From contig CANHZG010000003.1 of NCBI GenBank assembly GCA_947464995.1, positions 1 through 43,686 of the forward strand: a stretch of 43,686 nt of DNA, given 5' to 3'. The notes under the pieces are model-generated. The model did not search any database. It had not been told where the DNA came from and was given only the letters and a program-made list of their open reading frames with translations. Position 1 is the stretch's first letter; every line of letters begins with the position of its first letter. The position numbers were made by a program, and so were the translations under genes. Origin of the DNA: Comamonadaceae bacterium (GTDB lineage Bacteria; Pseudomonadota; Gammaproteobacteria; Burkholderiales; Burkholderiaceae_C). Below are positions 24,612-32,101 of the stretch, piece by piece.

Positions 24612-25814
24612 TTAGGGTTTGACCGTGTCTTTGATTTCCAGCGCGATGCCTTGCGTGCCCAACGCAACCGGAGCGCTCAGGCCACTGAAATCGCCAGGCT
24701 GCGGTATGGCGTCACCGCTTTTGCTGATGCGCGCGCCCACCACCACCTGCGCGACAGAGGACAAACGGGCCGCTGGAGACATGGACTTACTGTCGTCCAA
24801 GGTAAACGCATAAGGCAGGTCTTTAACCTGCTTGCGCTCAGCGGCCAGGGGCATGCGGCTGTCAGCCGGTCGGGCAAAGATAAACACCGTGTCCGTCGGA
24901 CTGACCTGGGCGCGCAGCGCAGCAGACAAACTCACCGTGCCGCTGACCGAGGCGTTGGCGGCGCCGGGCTTAGTCGCTGGCGCGCCGCTGGCTGCCGTGG
25001 GCGCCGGGGGTGACAAAGGCCCAGAGGTGCCCGCAGGTTCGGGCGCGGGTGGGGGTGCACCGTTAGCCAGGCTGCGCGCTTCTTGCAAGCTGGAGACCAC
25101 GCGCTGCACCAGGGCATTTTCAGGTGGTCCCATTTTTTCCACCTGGCCCCAGTAGCGCACGGCCAAGGCGTAGTCCTTGCGGATAAAGGCGTCGGTTCCG
25201 GCCAGCGCCAGACCCTTGAGGTTGTTGGGATCGAGCTTGAGCGCGCGCTGGATCAAGGCCATGGGCTCGCCAGTGAGCGAGTGCTGGTTTTTGACCGCCA
25301 GGGCGTCGGCATAGTCCACCAGCAGCGAGGCGTCGTCTTTGCGCAAAGCCAAGGCGCGGGAATAGGCCCTTAGCGCGTCTTCGTTGCGTTCCATCACGCT
25401 ATACGAACGCGCCAGCATCGCCCAGCCTTCGCCGTCGTCGGGGTTTTGCTGCAGCCGCTCGGCCAGCTTGTCCACCATGGCCACAATTTGCGCCGCACTA
25501 CCTGTTTGTCCTGCGTCTTCACTGGCAGAGGCATCCTCGCGTCCGGCAGCACCGGTGTACCAGTACCCGGCGCCAGCCACCAGCACAATGGCCAAGGCCA
25601 GGCCAGCGAGCAAGCCCAACGGTGTTTTGCCTGGCGCATCCGCAGCGCCAGCCGCTGGCGTGTCGTGCAGCAGCAAATCGAGCAGTCGGCGCTCCAAGGC
25701 GGCGGTTTCTTGTGCTAGTTGGGTTTTCGTGAGCCGGCCTTGGTCATGGCGCTCCTGCAGTTGTGCCAGCTGGTGCTTGAAAGGGGAAACAAGGGGGTGC
25801 AAGGGATTCGCCAT
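24612..25814 (-). CDS. ccmI: Cytochrome c biogenesis protein CcmI (lacks the usual first membrane helix)
   Basis: An apocytochrome c chaperone of the System I heme-ligation complex; its periplasmic TPR domain holds the CxxCH-containing substrate C-terminus. The 400-aa protein has a cytoplasmic helical N-terminus (HQLAQLQERHDQGRLTKTQLAQETAALERRLLDLLL), one membrane helix at about 66-86 (LGLLAGLALAIVLVAGAGYWY), TPR repeats at about 110-245 (WAMLARSYSVMERNEDALRAYSRALAL), a Pro/Ala linker and a C-terminal beta-rich domain (about 295-400). Standard CcmI begins with another membrane helix before the loop; here a stop codon (25820-25818) lies two codons before the ATG, so no in-frame extension exists. 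Last gene of the ccm operon, seven to ten bases after ccmH. Confidence 0.9.
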   Translation of the reverse strand: MANPLHPLVSPFKHQLAQLQERHDQGRLTKTQLAQETAALERRLLDLLLHDTPAAGAADAPGKTPLGLLAGLALAIVLVAGAGYWYTGAAGREDASASEDAGQTGSAAQIVAMVDKLAERLQQNPDDGEGWAMLARSYSVMERNEDALRAYSRALALRKDDASLLVDYADALAVKNQHSLTGEPMALIQRALKLDPNNLKGLALAGTDAFIRKDYALAVRYWGQVEKMGPPENALVQRVVSSLQEARSLANGAPPPAPEPAGTSGPLSPPAPTAASGAPATKPGAANASVSGTVSLSAALRAQVSPTDTVFIFARPADSRMPLAAERKQVKDLPYAFTLDDSKSMSPAARLSSVAQVVVGARISKSGDAIPQPGDFSGLSAPVALGTQGIALEIKDTVKP

Positions 25815-25823
25815 GGCTCAATT

Positions 25824-26297
25824 TCAAGAAGAAGGGTGGTCCGGGGCCGCGCTCGGCTCTTCGGGCTCAAACTGGTCGGCCGCCATGCGGCTGCGTCGGC
25901 GCAGCACGATAAACAGCGAGCCCAAGCCGATCACCACCATAGCCGCTGGACCCAGCCATAACAGCGCCGTGATCGCCTTGAACGGCGGGCGGTACAGCAC
26001 AAAATCGCCGTAGCGCGCGGTCATGTAGTCGGTGATTTCCTGGTCGGTCTTGCCCGCTTGCAGCATTTCACGCACTTGGCGGCGCAGATCCACGGCCAGT
26101 TCGGCATGCGAGTCGGCAATCGTTTGGTTTTGGCACACCAGGCAGCGCAATTCGCTGGCAATGGTCAGCATGCGGGCTTCCAGTGCAGGGTTATCTGCGG
26201 CTGGTGCCGCATCGTTGGCCCAGGCGGCGCCCATCACACAGGCCAAAAGGACAGACAAAATGCCCGCCAACAGCAGACTTGTTGGGTGCTTAGCCAT
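25824..26297 (-). CDS. ccmH: Cytochrome c maturation protein CcmH (apocytochrome thiol reductase)
   Basis: Keeps the apocytochrome CxxCH cysteines reduced for heme attachment, in the periplasm. The 157-aa protein has a signal peptide at about 1-27 (SLLLAGILSVLLACVMGAAWA). The redox motif is in ELRCLVCQNQTIADSHA (C52, C55), the hallmark of the family, followed by LAVDLRRQVREMLQAGKTDQEITDYMTARYGDFVLYRPP. A C-terminal membrane helix (about 111-131, ALLWLGPAAMVVIGLGSLFIVL) anchors it. Its start overlaps the end of ccmG by eight bases. Confidence 0.95.
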   Translation of the reverse strand: MAKHPTSLLLAGILSVLLACVMGAAWANDAAPAADNPALEARMLTIASELRCLVCQNQTIADSHAELAVDLRRQVREMLQAGKTDQEITDYMTARYGDFVLYRPPFKAITALLWLGPAAMVVIGLGSLFIVLRRRSRMAADQFEPEEPSAAPDHPSS

Positions 26298-26820
26298 TGA
26301 GCTTCCTCACCAAAGGTTCAATTTGCGTTCGAATCACCTCGGGCGTCACCGGGCCGATGTGCTTGAAACGCACCACGCCCTCGCGGTCGATGATGAAGGT
26401 CTCGGGCACGCCGTAGACGCCAAAGTCAATGCCCACACGGCCATCCAAGTCCGACAGCGATGCGGTGTAGGGGTTGCCAAAGTCGGCCAGCCATTTCAGC
26501 CCGGCGGCGCGTTGGTCTTTGTAGTTCAGGCCGTAAATCGGCAGCGTTTTGGCCTTGGAAAACTCCACCAGCAGGGGATGCTCCTGGCGGCAGGCGACGC
26601 ACCATGAGGCCCATACGTTAAGCATCCAGACCTGGCCCAGCAGGTCATCGCGGGCAATCTTTTGTTCGGGCGCATCTAGCCGCGCCAACGCAAAGGCAGG
26701 CGCCGGTTTGCCAATCAGCGGGGATGGCACTTCCTTGGGGTCCAGCTTGAGCCCGGCGCCCAGGAACAGCACCAGTACCAAAAAGATACCCATGGGTAAC
26801 AAAAATTTCAGGTATTTCAT
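26290..26820 (-). CDS. ccmG: Thiol:disulfide interchange protein CcmG/DsbE
   Basis: A membrane-anchored periplasmic thioredoxin that reduces the CcmH-apocytochrome disulfide. The 176-aa protein has an N-terminal anchor (LKFLLPMGIFLVLVLFLGAGL, 4-24). The thioredoxin domain carries the active site WCVAC (C74, C77) in LNVWASWCVACRQEHP, and the CcmG-typical acidic insert YGLNYKDQRAAGLKWL. The cis-Pro region reads VYGVPETFIIDREGVV. I chose ATG 26820 because it overlaps the ccmF stop by four bases and gives a proper anchor; a longer frame would extend into ccmF. Confidence 0.95.
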   Translation of the reverse strand: MKYLKFLLPMGIFLVLVLFLGAGLKLDPKEVPSPLIGKPAPAFALARLDAPEQKIARDDLLGQVWMLNVWASWCVACRQEHPLLVEFSKAKTLPIYGLNYKDQRAAGLKWLADFGNPYTASLSDLDGRVGIDFGVYGVPETFIIDREGVVRFKHIGPVTPEVIRTQIEPLVRKLNG

Positions 26821-28775
26821 GCCGCCGTTCCCGTTTTGCGGCGGTAGCGCCGGTCGGTCACCGCCAGCCAGCCGCCCAGCGCCATAAGTAAGCAGCCGCC
26901 CCAAATCCAGTCAATAAACGGCTTGACGTAAACACGCACGATCCAGGCACCGCCCTCGACCTGCTCGCCCAGCGACACATACAGGTCACGCGTGACGCCG
27001 GCGTCGATTGCGGCCTCGGTCATCGGGTTTTGTTGCACGCGATAAATGCGCTTTTCCGGGCGCATCTCCAGCACCGATCCGCCCTCGCGCGCCACCTGCA
27101 TCTGGCCTTGCATGGCGACGTAATTCGGCCCTTGCAGCTCCTTGACGCCGCCAAAGGTAAAGGTATAGCCGCGCACCGTAGTGGTGTCGCCCACCGCCAT
27201 CTTGACGTCGCGCTCGACCTCGTAGGTCTTGACCATCACCACGCCAAAGCAAAACGCGGCAATGCCCAGGTGCGCCAACATCATGCCGGCCAGCGCGCGC
27301 GGAATTTGGCGCGCTTTGGCGGGTGCATCGGCCCAGGAACCGCCCGCTGGGTGGACACGCTCCCAGAGGTCGGTGGCCACCGAGCCCACCACCCAGAACG
27401 CCATCAACAGCCCCAAGGTCGAGACCAGGCGCACTTCACCGGCCAATGCACCCACGCCCAGGGAAGCCAGTACTGCCACTGCTGCGGCCCAGCGCAGGCG
27501 CAATGCAAGCGAGGGCAAATCGGTTTCCTTCCAGCGCGCCAAGGGGCCCACACCCATCAAAAACACGGTGGGCGCCATCAACGGCATAAACACCGCATCG
27601 AAATATGGCGGACCCACCGAAATCTTGCCCAGCCCCAAGGCGTCTAGCAACAGCGGGTATAGCGTTCCCAGCAAGATGGCCAGTGCCGCCACCAGCAAGA
27701 GCACGTTATTTCCTAAGAGCGCCGACTCTTTGGACCACAACGCAAAGCGCTTTCCCAATCCCACGGTAGGCGCACGCCAGGCGTACAAGGCGAAAGACGC
27801 ACCGACCACCACGGTCAAAAACGCCAAAATAAACAAACCCCGGCGCGGGTCGGTGGCAAAAGCGTGCACCGACGACAACACGCCCGAGCGCACCAAGAAC
27901 GTCCCCAAGAGCGAGAACGAAAACGCCAAAATAGCCAGCAGCACCGTCCAGGACTTGAAGCTATTGCGCTTTTCCGTCACCGCCAGCGAGTGGATCAGCG
28001 CCGTACCCAAAAGCCAGGGCATGAGCGAGGCGTTTTCCACCGGATCCCAAAACCACCAGCCGCCCCAGCCCAGTTCGTAATAGGCCCACGAACTTCCCAA
28101 GGCGATGCCAATGGTCAAAAACATCCAGGCCACGGTGGTCCAGGGCCGTGTCCAGCGCGCCCATGTGCTGTCCAGGTTACCGCCCAAGAGCGCGGCAATG
28201 GCAAAGGCAAAAGCCACCGAGAAGCCCACGTAACCCATGTACAACATGGGCGGGTGAATGACCATGCCCGGGTCTTGCAGCAAGGGGTTGAGGTCGCGAC
28301 CATCGGGCGGCGCGGGAAACAGCCGGTCAAACGGATTGGACGTGAGCAGCATGAACAGCAAAAAGCCCACACTGACCAAGCCCATCACCGCCAAAATGCG
28401 CGCCACCACAACCTGCGGCAAATGGCGGCTGAAAGCGGCCACCGCCACCGTCCACAAGCACAGCATTTGCACCCACAGCAGCAGCGAACCCTCGTGCCCG
28501 CCCCAAACGCCGGCAATACGATACGCCAGCGGCAAGGCAGTGTTGGAATTGGACGCCACATACAGCACCGAAAAATCGTGCCGCACAAACGAAGCCACCA
28601 GACAGACAAACGCCACCACCACGAGCACAAACAGCGTGTAAGCGCCCGGCCTGGCAATCGACATCCAGTCCCTGCGGCCCGTTGCTGCACCGGCCATCGG
28701 CACCGTGCCCAGCGCTAGGGCCACACCCAGGGCCAGCCACAGGGCGAAGTGGCCTATTTCAGGAATCAAAGTCAT
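26817..28775 (-). CDS. ccmF: Cytochrome c heme lyase subunit CcmF
   Basis: A large integral membrane subunit of the System I heme ligase that takes heme from CcmE and attaches it to apocytochromes. The 652-aa protein has about 14-15 membrane helices. The tryptophan-rich heme-handling motif is [19 protein letters not shown] near 240, preceded by conserved histidines in [11 protein letters not shown] and [14 protein letters not shown]. The C-terminal periplasmic domain (about 510-620) includes [19 protein letters not shown]. The start overlaps ccmE by four bases; the stop overlaps ccmG by four. Confidence 0.97.
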   Translation of the reverse strand: MTLIPEIGHFALWLALGVALALGTVPMAGAATGRRDWMSIARPGAYTLFVLVVVAFVCLVASFVRHDFSVLYVASNSNTALPLAYRIAGVWGGHEGSLLLWVQMLCLWTVAVAAFSRHLPQVVVARILAVMGLVSVGFLLFMLLTSNPFDRLFPAPPDGRDLNPLLQDPGMVIHPPMLYMGYVGFSVAFAFAIAALLGGNLDSTWARWTRPWTTVAWMFLTIGIALGSSWAYYELGWGGWWFWDPVENASLMPWLLGTALIHSLAVTEKRNSFKSWTVLLAILAFSFSLLGTFLVRSGVLSSVHAFATDPRRGLFILAFLTVVVGASFALYAWRAPTVGLGKRFALWSKESALLGNNVLLLVAALAILLGTLYPLLLDALGLGKISVGPPYFDAVFMPLMAPTVFLMGVGPLARWKETDLPSLALRLRWAAAVAVLASLGVGALAGEVRLVSTLGLLMAFWVVGSVATDLWERVHPAGGSWADAPAKARQIPRALAGMMLAHLGIAAFCFGVVMVKTYEVERDVKMAVGDTTTVRGYTFTFGGVKELQGPNYVAMQGQMQVAREGGSVLEMRPEKRIYRVQQNPMTEAAIDAGVTRDLYVSLGEQVEGGAWIVRVYVKPFIDWIWGGCLLMALGGWLAVTDRRYRRKTGTAA

Positions 28776-29227
28776 TTCGCAGGTACCAAAGTTTGCGCCG
28801 CCTTTGCGTTGGCAATAGCGGCGTTTTTTAAAGCCTCGGCGGCTTCGGGCGGCATGTAGTTCTCGTCGTGCTTGGCCAGCACCTCCTTGGCCTGGAAAAC
28901 GCCGTTTTCCAGCTGCCCCTGGGCCACCACGCCTTTACCCTCCTTGAACAGGTCGGGCAAGATGCCAGAGAACTCCACCGGCACCGTCTTGGCGGTGTCG
29001 GTCACCTCAAAGCTCACCTTCACGCCGTCTCGCTTGACGCTGCCGGCCACCACCAGGCCACCGAGACGAAACGTGCGTCCGTTGGGCACCTCTTTGGCGT
29101 CAATTTGGGTGGGGGTGTAAAAAAACACCAGATTGCTCTGGAAAGCGTTCAGCACCAGCGCCGTGGCGGCGCCGACAACGGCGACGATTCCCAGTGCGAT
29201 GGCCATGCGTTTGCGCCGTGGCGTCAT
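28772..29227 (-). CDS. ccmE: Cytochrome c maturation heme chaperone CcmE
   Basis: A periplasmic membrane-anchored heme chaperone that binds heme covalently through a histidine and passes it to CcmF. The 151-aa protein has a basic N-terminus and one helix (about 8-28), an OB-fold beta-barrel (45-115, [25 protein letters not shown]) and the heme motif [10 protein letters not shown] with H120 and Y124. Start and stop overlap ccmD and ccmF by four bases each. Confidence 0.97.
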   Translation of the reverse strand: MTPRRKRMAIALGIVAVVGAATALVLNAFQSNLVFFYTPTQIDAKEVPNGRTFRLGGLVVAGSVKRDGVKVSFEVTDTAKTVPVEFSGILPDLFKEGKGVVAQGQLENGVFQAKEVLAKHDENYMPPEAAEALKNAAIANAKAAQTLVPAK

Positions 29228-29397
29228 ATGTCCGTGTCCTCTTTGTGTTCATGAACCTGTGCAATCGCACGACGCTGCCGCTGTCCTGCGGCGCGTACCT
29301 CCAACAGCAATACCAGCACCACCACCGAGTAGGAGCCCCAGACGTACAAGCCATAGCCACCCATAGCCCAAAAGTCGTTCCAGCTGGCCCAGATCAT
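29224..29397 (-). CDS. ccmD: Heme exporter protein CcmD
   Basis: A small membrane subunit that helps release holo-CcmE from the CcmABC complex. The 57-aa protein reads [20 protein letters not shown] at the start, then [19 protein letters not shown]: the one membrane helix, with the MGGYGLYVW motif typical of CcmD, followed by a basic tail. The ATG at 29397 overlaps the ccmC stop by four bases, which decides the start; the same frame is open further upstream only inside ccmC. Confidence 0.92.
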   Translation of the reverse strand: MIWASWNDFWAMGGYGLYVWGSYSVVVLVLLLEVRAAGQRQRRAIAQVHEHKEDTDI

Positions 29398-30122
29398 GCC
29401 GCCACCTCCTGCGCCCAGTGGGTGTGGCGCTCGCGCTCCAGAATAATGCTGCGCACCCGGTACAGGGCCATGGCGATGCTGTAGGCCCAAAAAGCCAAGG
29501 CCATCAGCAGCATCGCCCACAACATGGTTTGCGCCATGCTCGAACCCTTGGTGACAGACACCGAAGCGCCCTGGTGCAAGGTGTTCCACCATTTCACCGA
29601 AAAATAGATGATGGGCACGTTCACCGCCCCTACCAAGGCCAGCAGGCCACCAGCCTTGTCGGCGCGACGCGGGTCGTCAATGGCGCTGGTCAGGGCGATA
29701 TAGCCCATGTACAGAAAAAACAAAATCAACTCGGACGTCAGGCGCGCGTCCCACACCCACCAGGCGCCCCACATGGGCTTGCCCCACAGGGCACCCGTCC
29801 ACAGCGACAAAAAGGTAAACAGCGCACCCGTGGGCGCCAGGGCCTGGGTCATCATGCCCGACAGACGGGTGTTGAAGGTAAAGCCCAAAAATGCCCAAAA
29901 CGCCATGGCCAGGTAAATCACCATCGACATCCAGGACGCTGGCACGTGCACAAAGATGATGCGGTAGCCCTCGCCTTGCTGAAAGTCGGTGGGGGCGACA
30001 AAAAAGCCCAGGTACAAGGCGGCCAGCGCCAGCGCCGCCGCCAGCACGGCAAACGGCCGCCAGAGCTTGCCCGCCAAGGGGTAAAAGGTTTGGGGCGCAG
30101 CCCAATGGAAGATTTTCAACAT
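29394..30122 (-). CDS. ccmC: Heme exporter protein CcmC
   Basis: A membrane protein that presents heme to CcmE on the periplasmic side. The 242-aa protein has six membrane helices. The tryptophan-rich motif WGAWWVWDARLTSE near 120 and flanking histidines (IIFVHVPASWMSM and KWWNTLHQGASV) bind heme. The sequence is full length and typical. It lies three bases after ccmB and overlaps ccmD. Confidence 0.97.
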   Translation of the reverse strand: MLKIFHWAAPQTFYPLAGKLWRPFAVLAAALALAALYLGFFVAPTDFQQGEGYRIIFVHVPASWMSMVIYLAMAFWAFLGFTFNTRLSGMMTQALAPTGALFTFLSLWTGALWGKPMWGAWWVWDARLTSELILFFLYMGYIALTSAIDDPRRADKAGGLLALVGAVNVPIIYFSVKWWNTLHQGASVSVTKGSSMAQTMLWAMLLMALAFWAYSIAMALYRVRSIILERERHTHWAQEVAA

Positions 30123-30125
30123 GGT

Positions 30126-30791
30126 TTATTCCAGCGAAATACGCAGTGCCGCGGCACACATCCAGGGGCCAAAAAAGGCCGCCAATACCAGCATGGCCAT
30201 CAGAATCGACACATGGGCAGCGTAACCGATGCCGCTGATCTGGGCCTCCACCGCCCCGGCGCCAAATACCAGCGCCGGAATATACAAAGGCAGTACCAGC
30301 AGCGACAGCAGCACCTCGCCTCCACGCACGCCCAGCGTCAGCGCCGCGCCGACCGCGCCGATCAGCGACAACAAGGGCGTGCCCACCAGCAGCGTCAGCA
30401 CCAAAGCCTCCATGGCGCCGCCGTCCAGGTCAAACTGCACGGCCAGCAGTGGGGCCAACAAAGCCAGGGGCAGACCCGACAACAGCCAATGCGCCAGTAT
30501 TTTGGCCCCCACCAGCACCGGCAGCGGCGTGGACGACAAGGCCATTTGCTCCAGCGTTCCGTCCTGAAAATCGGCCGAGAATAGTCGCCCGAGCGAAAGC
30601 AGGCTGGCCAGCAAAGCGCCTACCCACAAAATACCTGGGGCGATCTTGCGCAAGACGCCCAGCTCGGGGCCGATGCCCAAGGGGAAAAGCGTGGCGACCA
30701 CGACAAAAAAGAACAGCGCGGTCAGCACCTCGCTCTTGCGGCGCATAGCCAGGCGCAGATCGCGCTGCACAACGGCAACAAATGAATTCAT
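30126..30791 (-). CDS. ccmB: Heme exporter protein CcmB
   Basis: The integral membrane subunit of the CcmAB ABC complex. The 221-aa protein has six membrane helices, an N-terminal RDLRLAMRRKSEVLTALFFFVVVATLFPLGIGP, and the characteristic LFSADFQDGTLEQMALSSTPLPVLVGAK loop. The start overlaps ccmA by four bases. It works with CcmA to release heme-loaded CcmE from CcmC. Confidence 0.96.
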   Translation of the reverse strand: MNSFVAVVQRDLRLAMRRKSEVLTALFFFVVVATLFPLGIGPELGVLRKIAPGILWVGALLASLLSLGRLFSADFQDGTLEQMALSSTPLPVLVGAKILAHWLLSGLPLALLAPLLAVQFDLDGGAMEALVLTLLVGTPLLSLIGAVGAALTLGVRGGEVLLSLLVLPLYIPALVFGAGAVEAQISGIGYAAHVSILMAMLVLAAFFGPWMCAAALRISLE

Positions 30792-31402
30792 GCGCCCAAC
30801 CGCAGGCTTGCACCCAACCCGCGCAAGAGGAGCGGCTGGTGGCTAGTCAAAAGCGCCATGCCACCTTGGCTGACGTGCTCAGAAATGGCCTGCGCCACCA
30901 GGTCCTGGGCCTGCGCATCCAGCGCCACGAAGGGTTCGTCTAACACCCACAGGGGCGCGCTTTGCAAAAACAGCCGCGCCAACGCCACGCGGCGCTTTTG
31001 GCCCTGCGATAGCACCCGCACCGGCAAACGGGTGCGCCCGCGCAAGCCCAGTCGCTGCAAGGCCGATACCGCTTTCGAGTGCTCGAAGCTGCGTCCCGCA
31101 ATGGCGGCGTCGGCTTGCAGGTTTTCCAGCGCGCTAAGTTCTTCTTTAAGCGCCAGTGCGTGACCCAAGTACAGCAGTTCAGCATGAAACGCCTCTGCCG
31201 CCTGGGCCAGCGGCTGCCCGCGCCAGCGCACCTGGCCCTGGGCCGGTGGCGTAAACCCACTTACGATGCGCAGCAAACTGGTTTTGCCCGATCCGTTGCC
31301 GCCTTCCAAGTGCAGCCACTGGCCAGCGTTCAAGTCGAAATTCACCCCAGAGAACAGGGTTTGGTCGCCGCGAACGCAAGACAGGTCAGAAACAGAAAGC
31401 AT
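30788..31402 (-). CDS. ccmA: Heme exporter ATP-binding protein CcmA
   Basis: The ATPase of the CcmABCD complex. The 204-aa ABC protein has Walker A GGNGSGKTS (34-42), the signature VLSQGQKRRVALARLF, Walker B LWVLDEPFVALD and the switch histidine in LLTSHQPL. The signature LSQGQ rather than LSGGQ is normal for CcmA. It starts 11 bases after the stop of the tetraheme cytochrome gene, with no promoter-sized gap and no strong Shine-Dalgarno, so the ccm operon is probably read from the electron-conduit genes upstream. Confidence 0.96.
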   Translation of the reverse strand: MLSVSDLSCVRGDQTLFSGVNFDLNAGQWLHLEGGNGSGKTSLLRIVSGFTPPAQGQVRWRGQPLAQAAEAFHAELLYLGHALALKEELSALENLQADAAIAGRSFEHSKAVSALQRLGLRGRTRLPVRVLSQGQKRRVALARLFLQSAPLWVLDEPFVALDAQAQDLVAQAISEHVSQGGMALLTSHQPLLLRGLGASLRLGA

Positions 31403-31413
31403 GCAGTGGTGGT

Positions 31414-32007
31414 TTATTCGTCGGGATCTACGTATTCTTTGGGCAGGTGGTGGGCAATACCTTTGTGGCAGTCAATGCAGGTTTTACCCTCTTCCTTGGC
31501 TTTCATGTGCTTCTTATATGGCGTTTGCTTTTGCAGCTCGGGGCTCATGGCCTCAAACGCATGGCAATTGCGGCATTCGCGGGAATTATTTTCTTTCATG
31601 CGGTCCCACTCGTGGGTTGCCAGCTCCATGCGATGCGCCTCGAACTTTTCTTTGGTGTCGATATAGCCCGTGAGCTTACCCCACACTTCGAAACTGGCCT
31701 TGGCCTTGCGGACCATTTTATGCGTCCACTCCTTGGGCACATGGCAGTCCGAGCAGGTAGCCCGTACGCCGGTGCGGTTGGAGAAGTGAATCGTCTCTTT
31801 GTATTCCTGGTACACGTTGTCCCGCATTTCGTGGCAAGTGGTGCAAAACTCCAGCGTGTTGGTAGCCTCCATGCCGGTATTAAACGCACCCCAAAACAAG
31901 ATGCCGATCACAAAAAACAGGCTCGAGATCGCCAGCAAGGAATACTTTGCGCTGGGCTTGTTGACCCATGTCCAAAAGCGCTTGATCGCACCGGGGTTGT
32001 TTTCCAT
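31414..32007 (-). CDS. Tetraheme c-type cytochrome of the NapC/NirT/CymA family
   Basis: An inner-membrane quinol dehydrogenase (or quinone reductase, if run in reverse) that links the quinone pool to periplasmic electron carriers. The 197-aa protein has one N-terminal helix (about 23-41, SLLAISSLFFVIGILFWGAF) and a periplasmic domain with four heme sites: CTTCH (C55), CSDCH (C85), CRNCH (C145) and CIDCH (C177). The block TLEFCTTCHEMRDNVYQEYKE is typical of NapC/NirT proteins. Its place after the decaheme cytochrome and barrel genes matches CymA in Mtr/Mto-type extracellular electron-transfer loci. No nitrate or TMAO reductase genes neighbour it, which argues against NapC or TorC roles. Confidence 0.93.
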   Translation of the reverse strand: MENNPGAIKRFWTWVNKPSAKYSLLAISSLFFVIGILFWGAFNTGMEATNTLEFCTTCHEMRDNVYQEYKETIHFSNRTGVRATCSDCHVPKEWTHKMVRKAKASFEVWGKLTGYIDTKEKFEAHRMELATHEWDRMKENNSRECRNCHAFEAMSPELQKQTPYKKHMKAKEEGKTCIDCHKGIAHHLPKEYVDPDE

Positions 32008-32040
32008 TTTTTTGACTCCTTGCTGTTAATCCAATGGGAA

Positions 32041-32058
32041 CGGGACCGTTCGGTCCCG
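32041..32058 (-). other. Intercistronic hairpin between barrel and tetraheme genes
   Basis: cgggaccg and cggtcccg form a perfect 8-base stem around tt, inside the 94-base gap between the barrel gene (stop 32102) and the tetraheme cytochrome gene (start 32007). No T-run follows on the minus strand, so this looks like an mRNA-processing or stability element setting relative expression, not a full terminator. Confidence 0.6.
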
Positions 32059-32101
32059 TCCGTTTTACGAAGGTTGATGGGGGTGGACCTGGGCCAGTTC
32101 C

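Noticed and set aside
31414-32007. Assignment of the tetraheme protein as NapC of a nitrate reductase
   Set aside because: No napA, napB, tor or nrf genes are nearby, while decaheme and barrel genes are adjacent.
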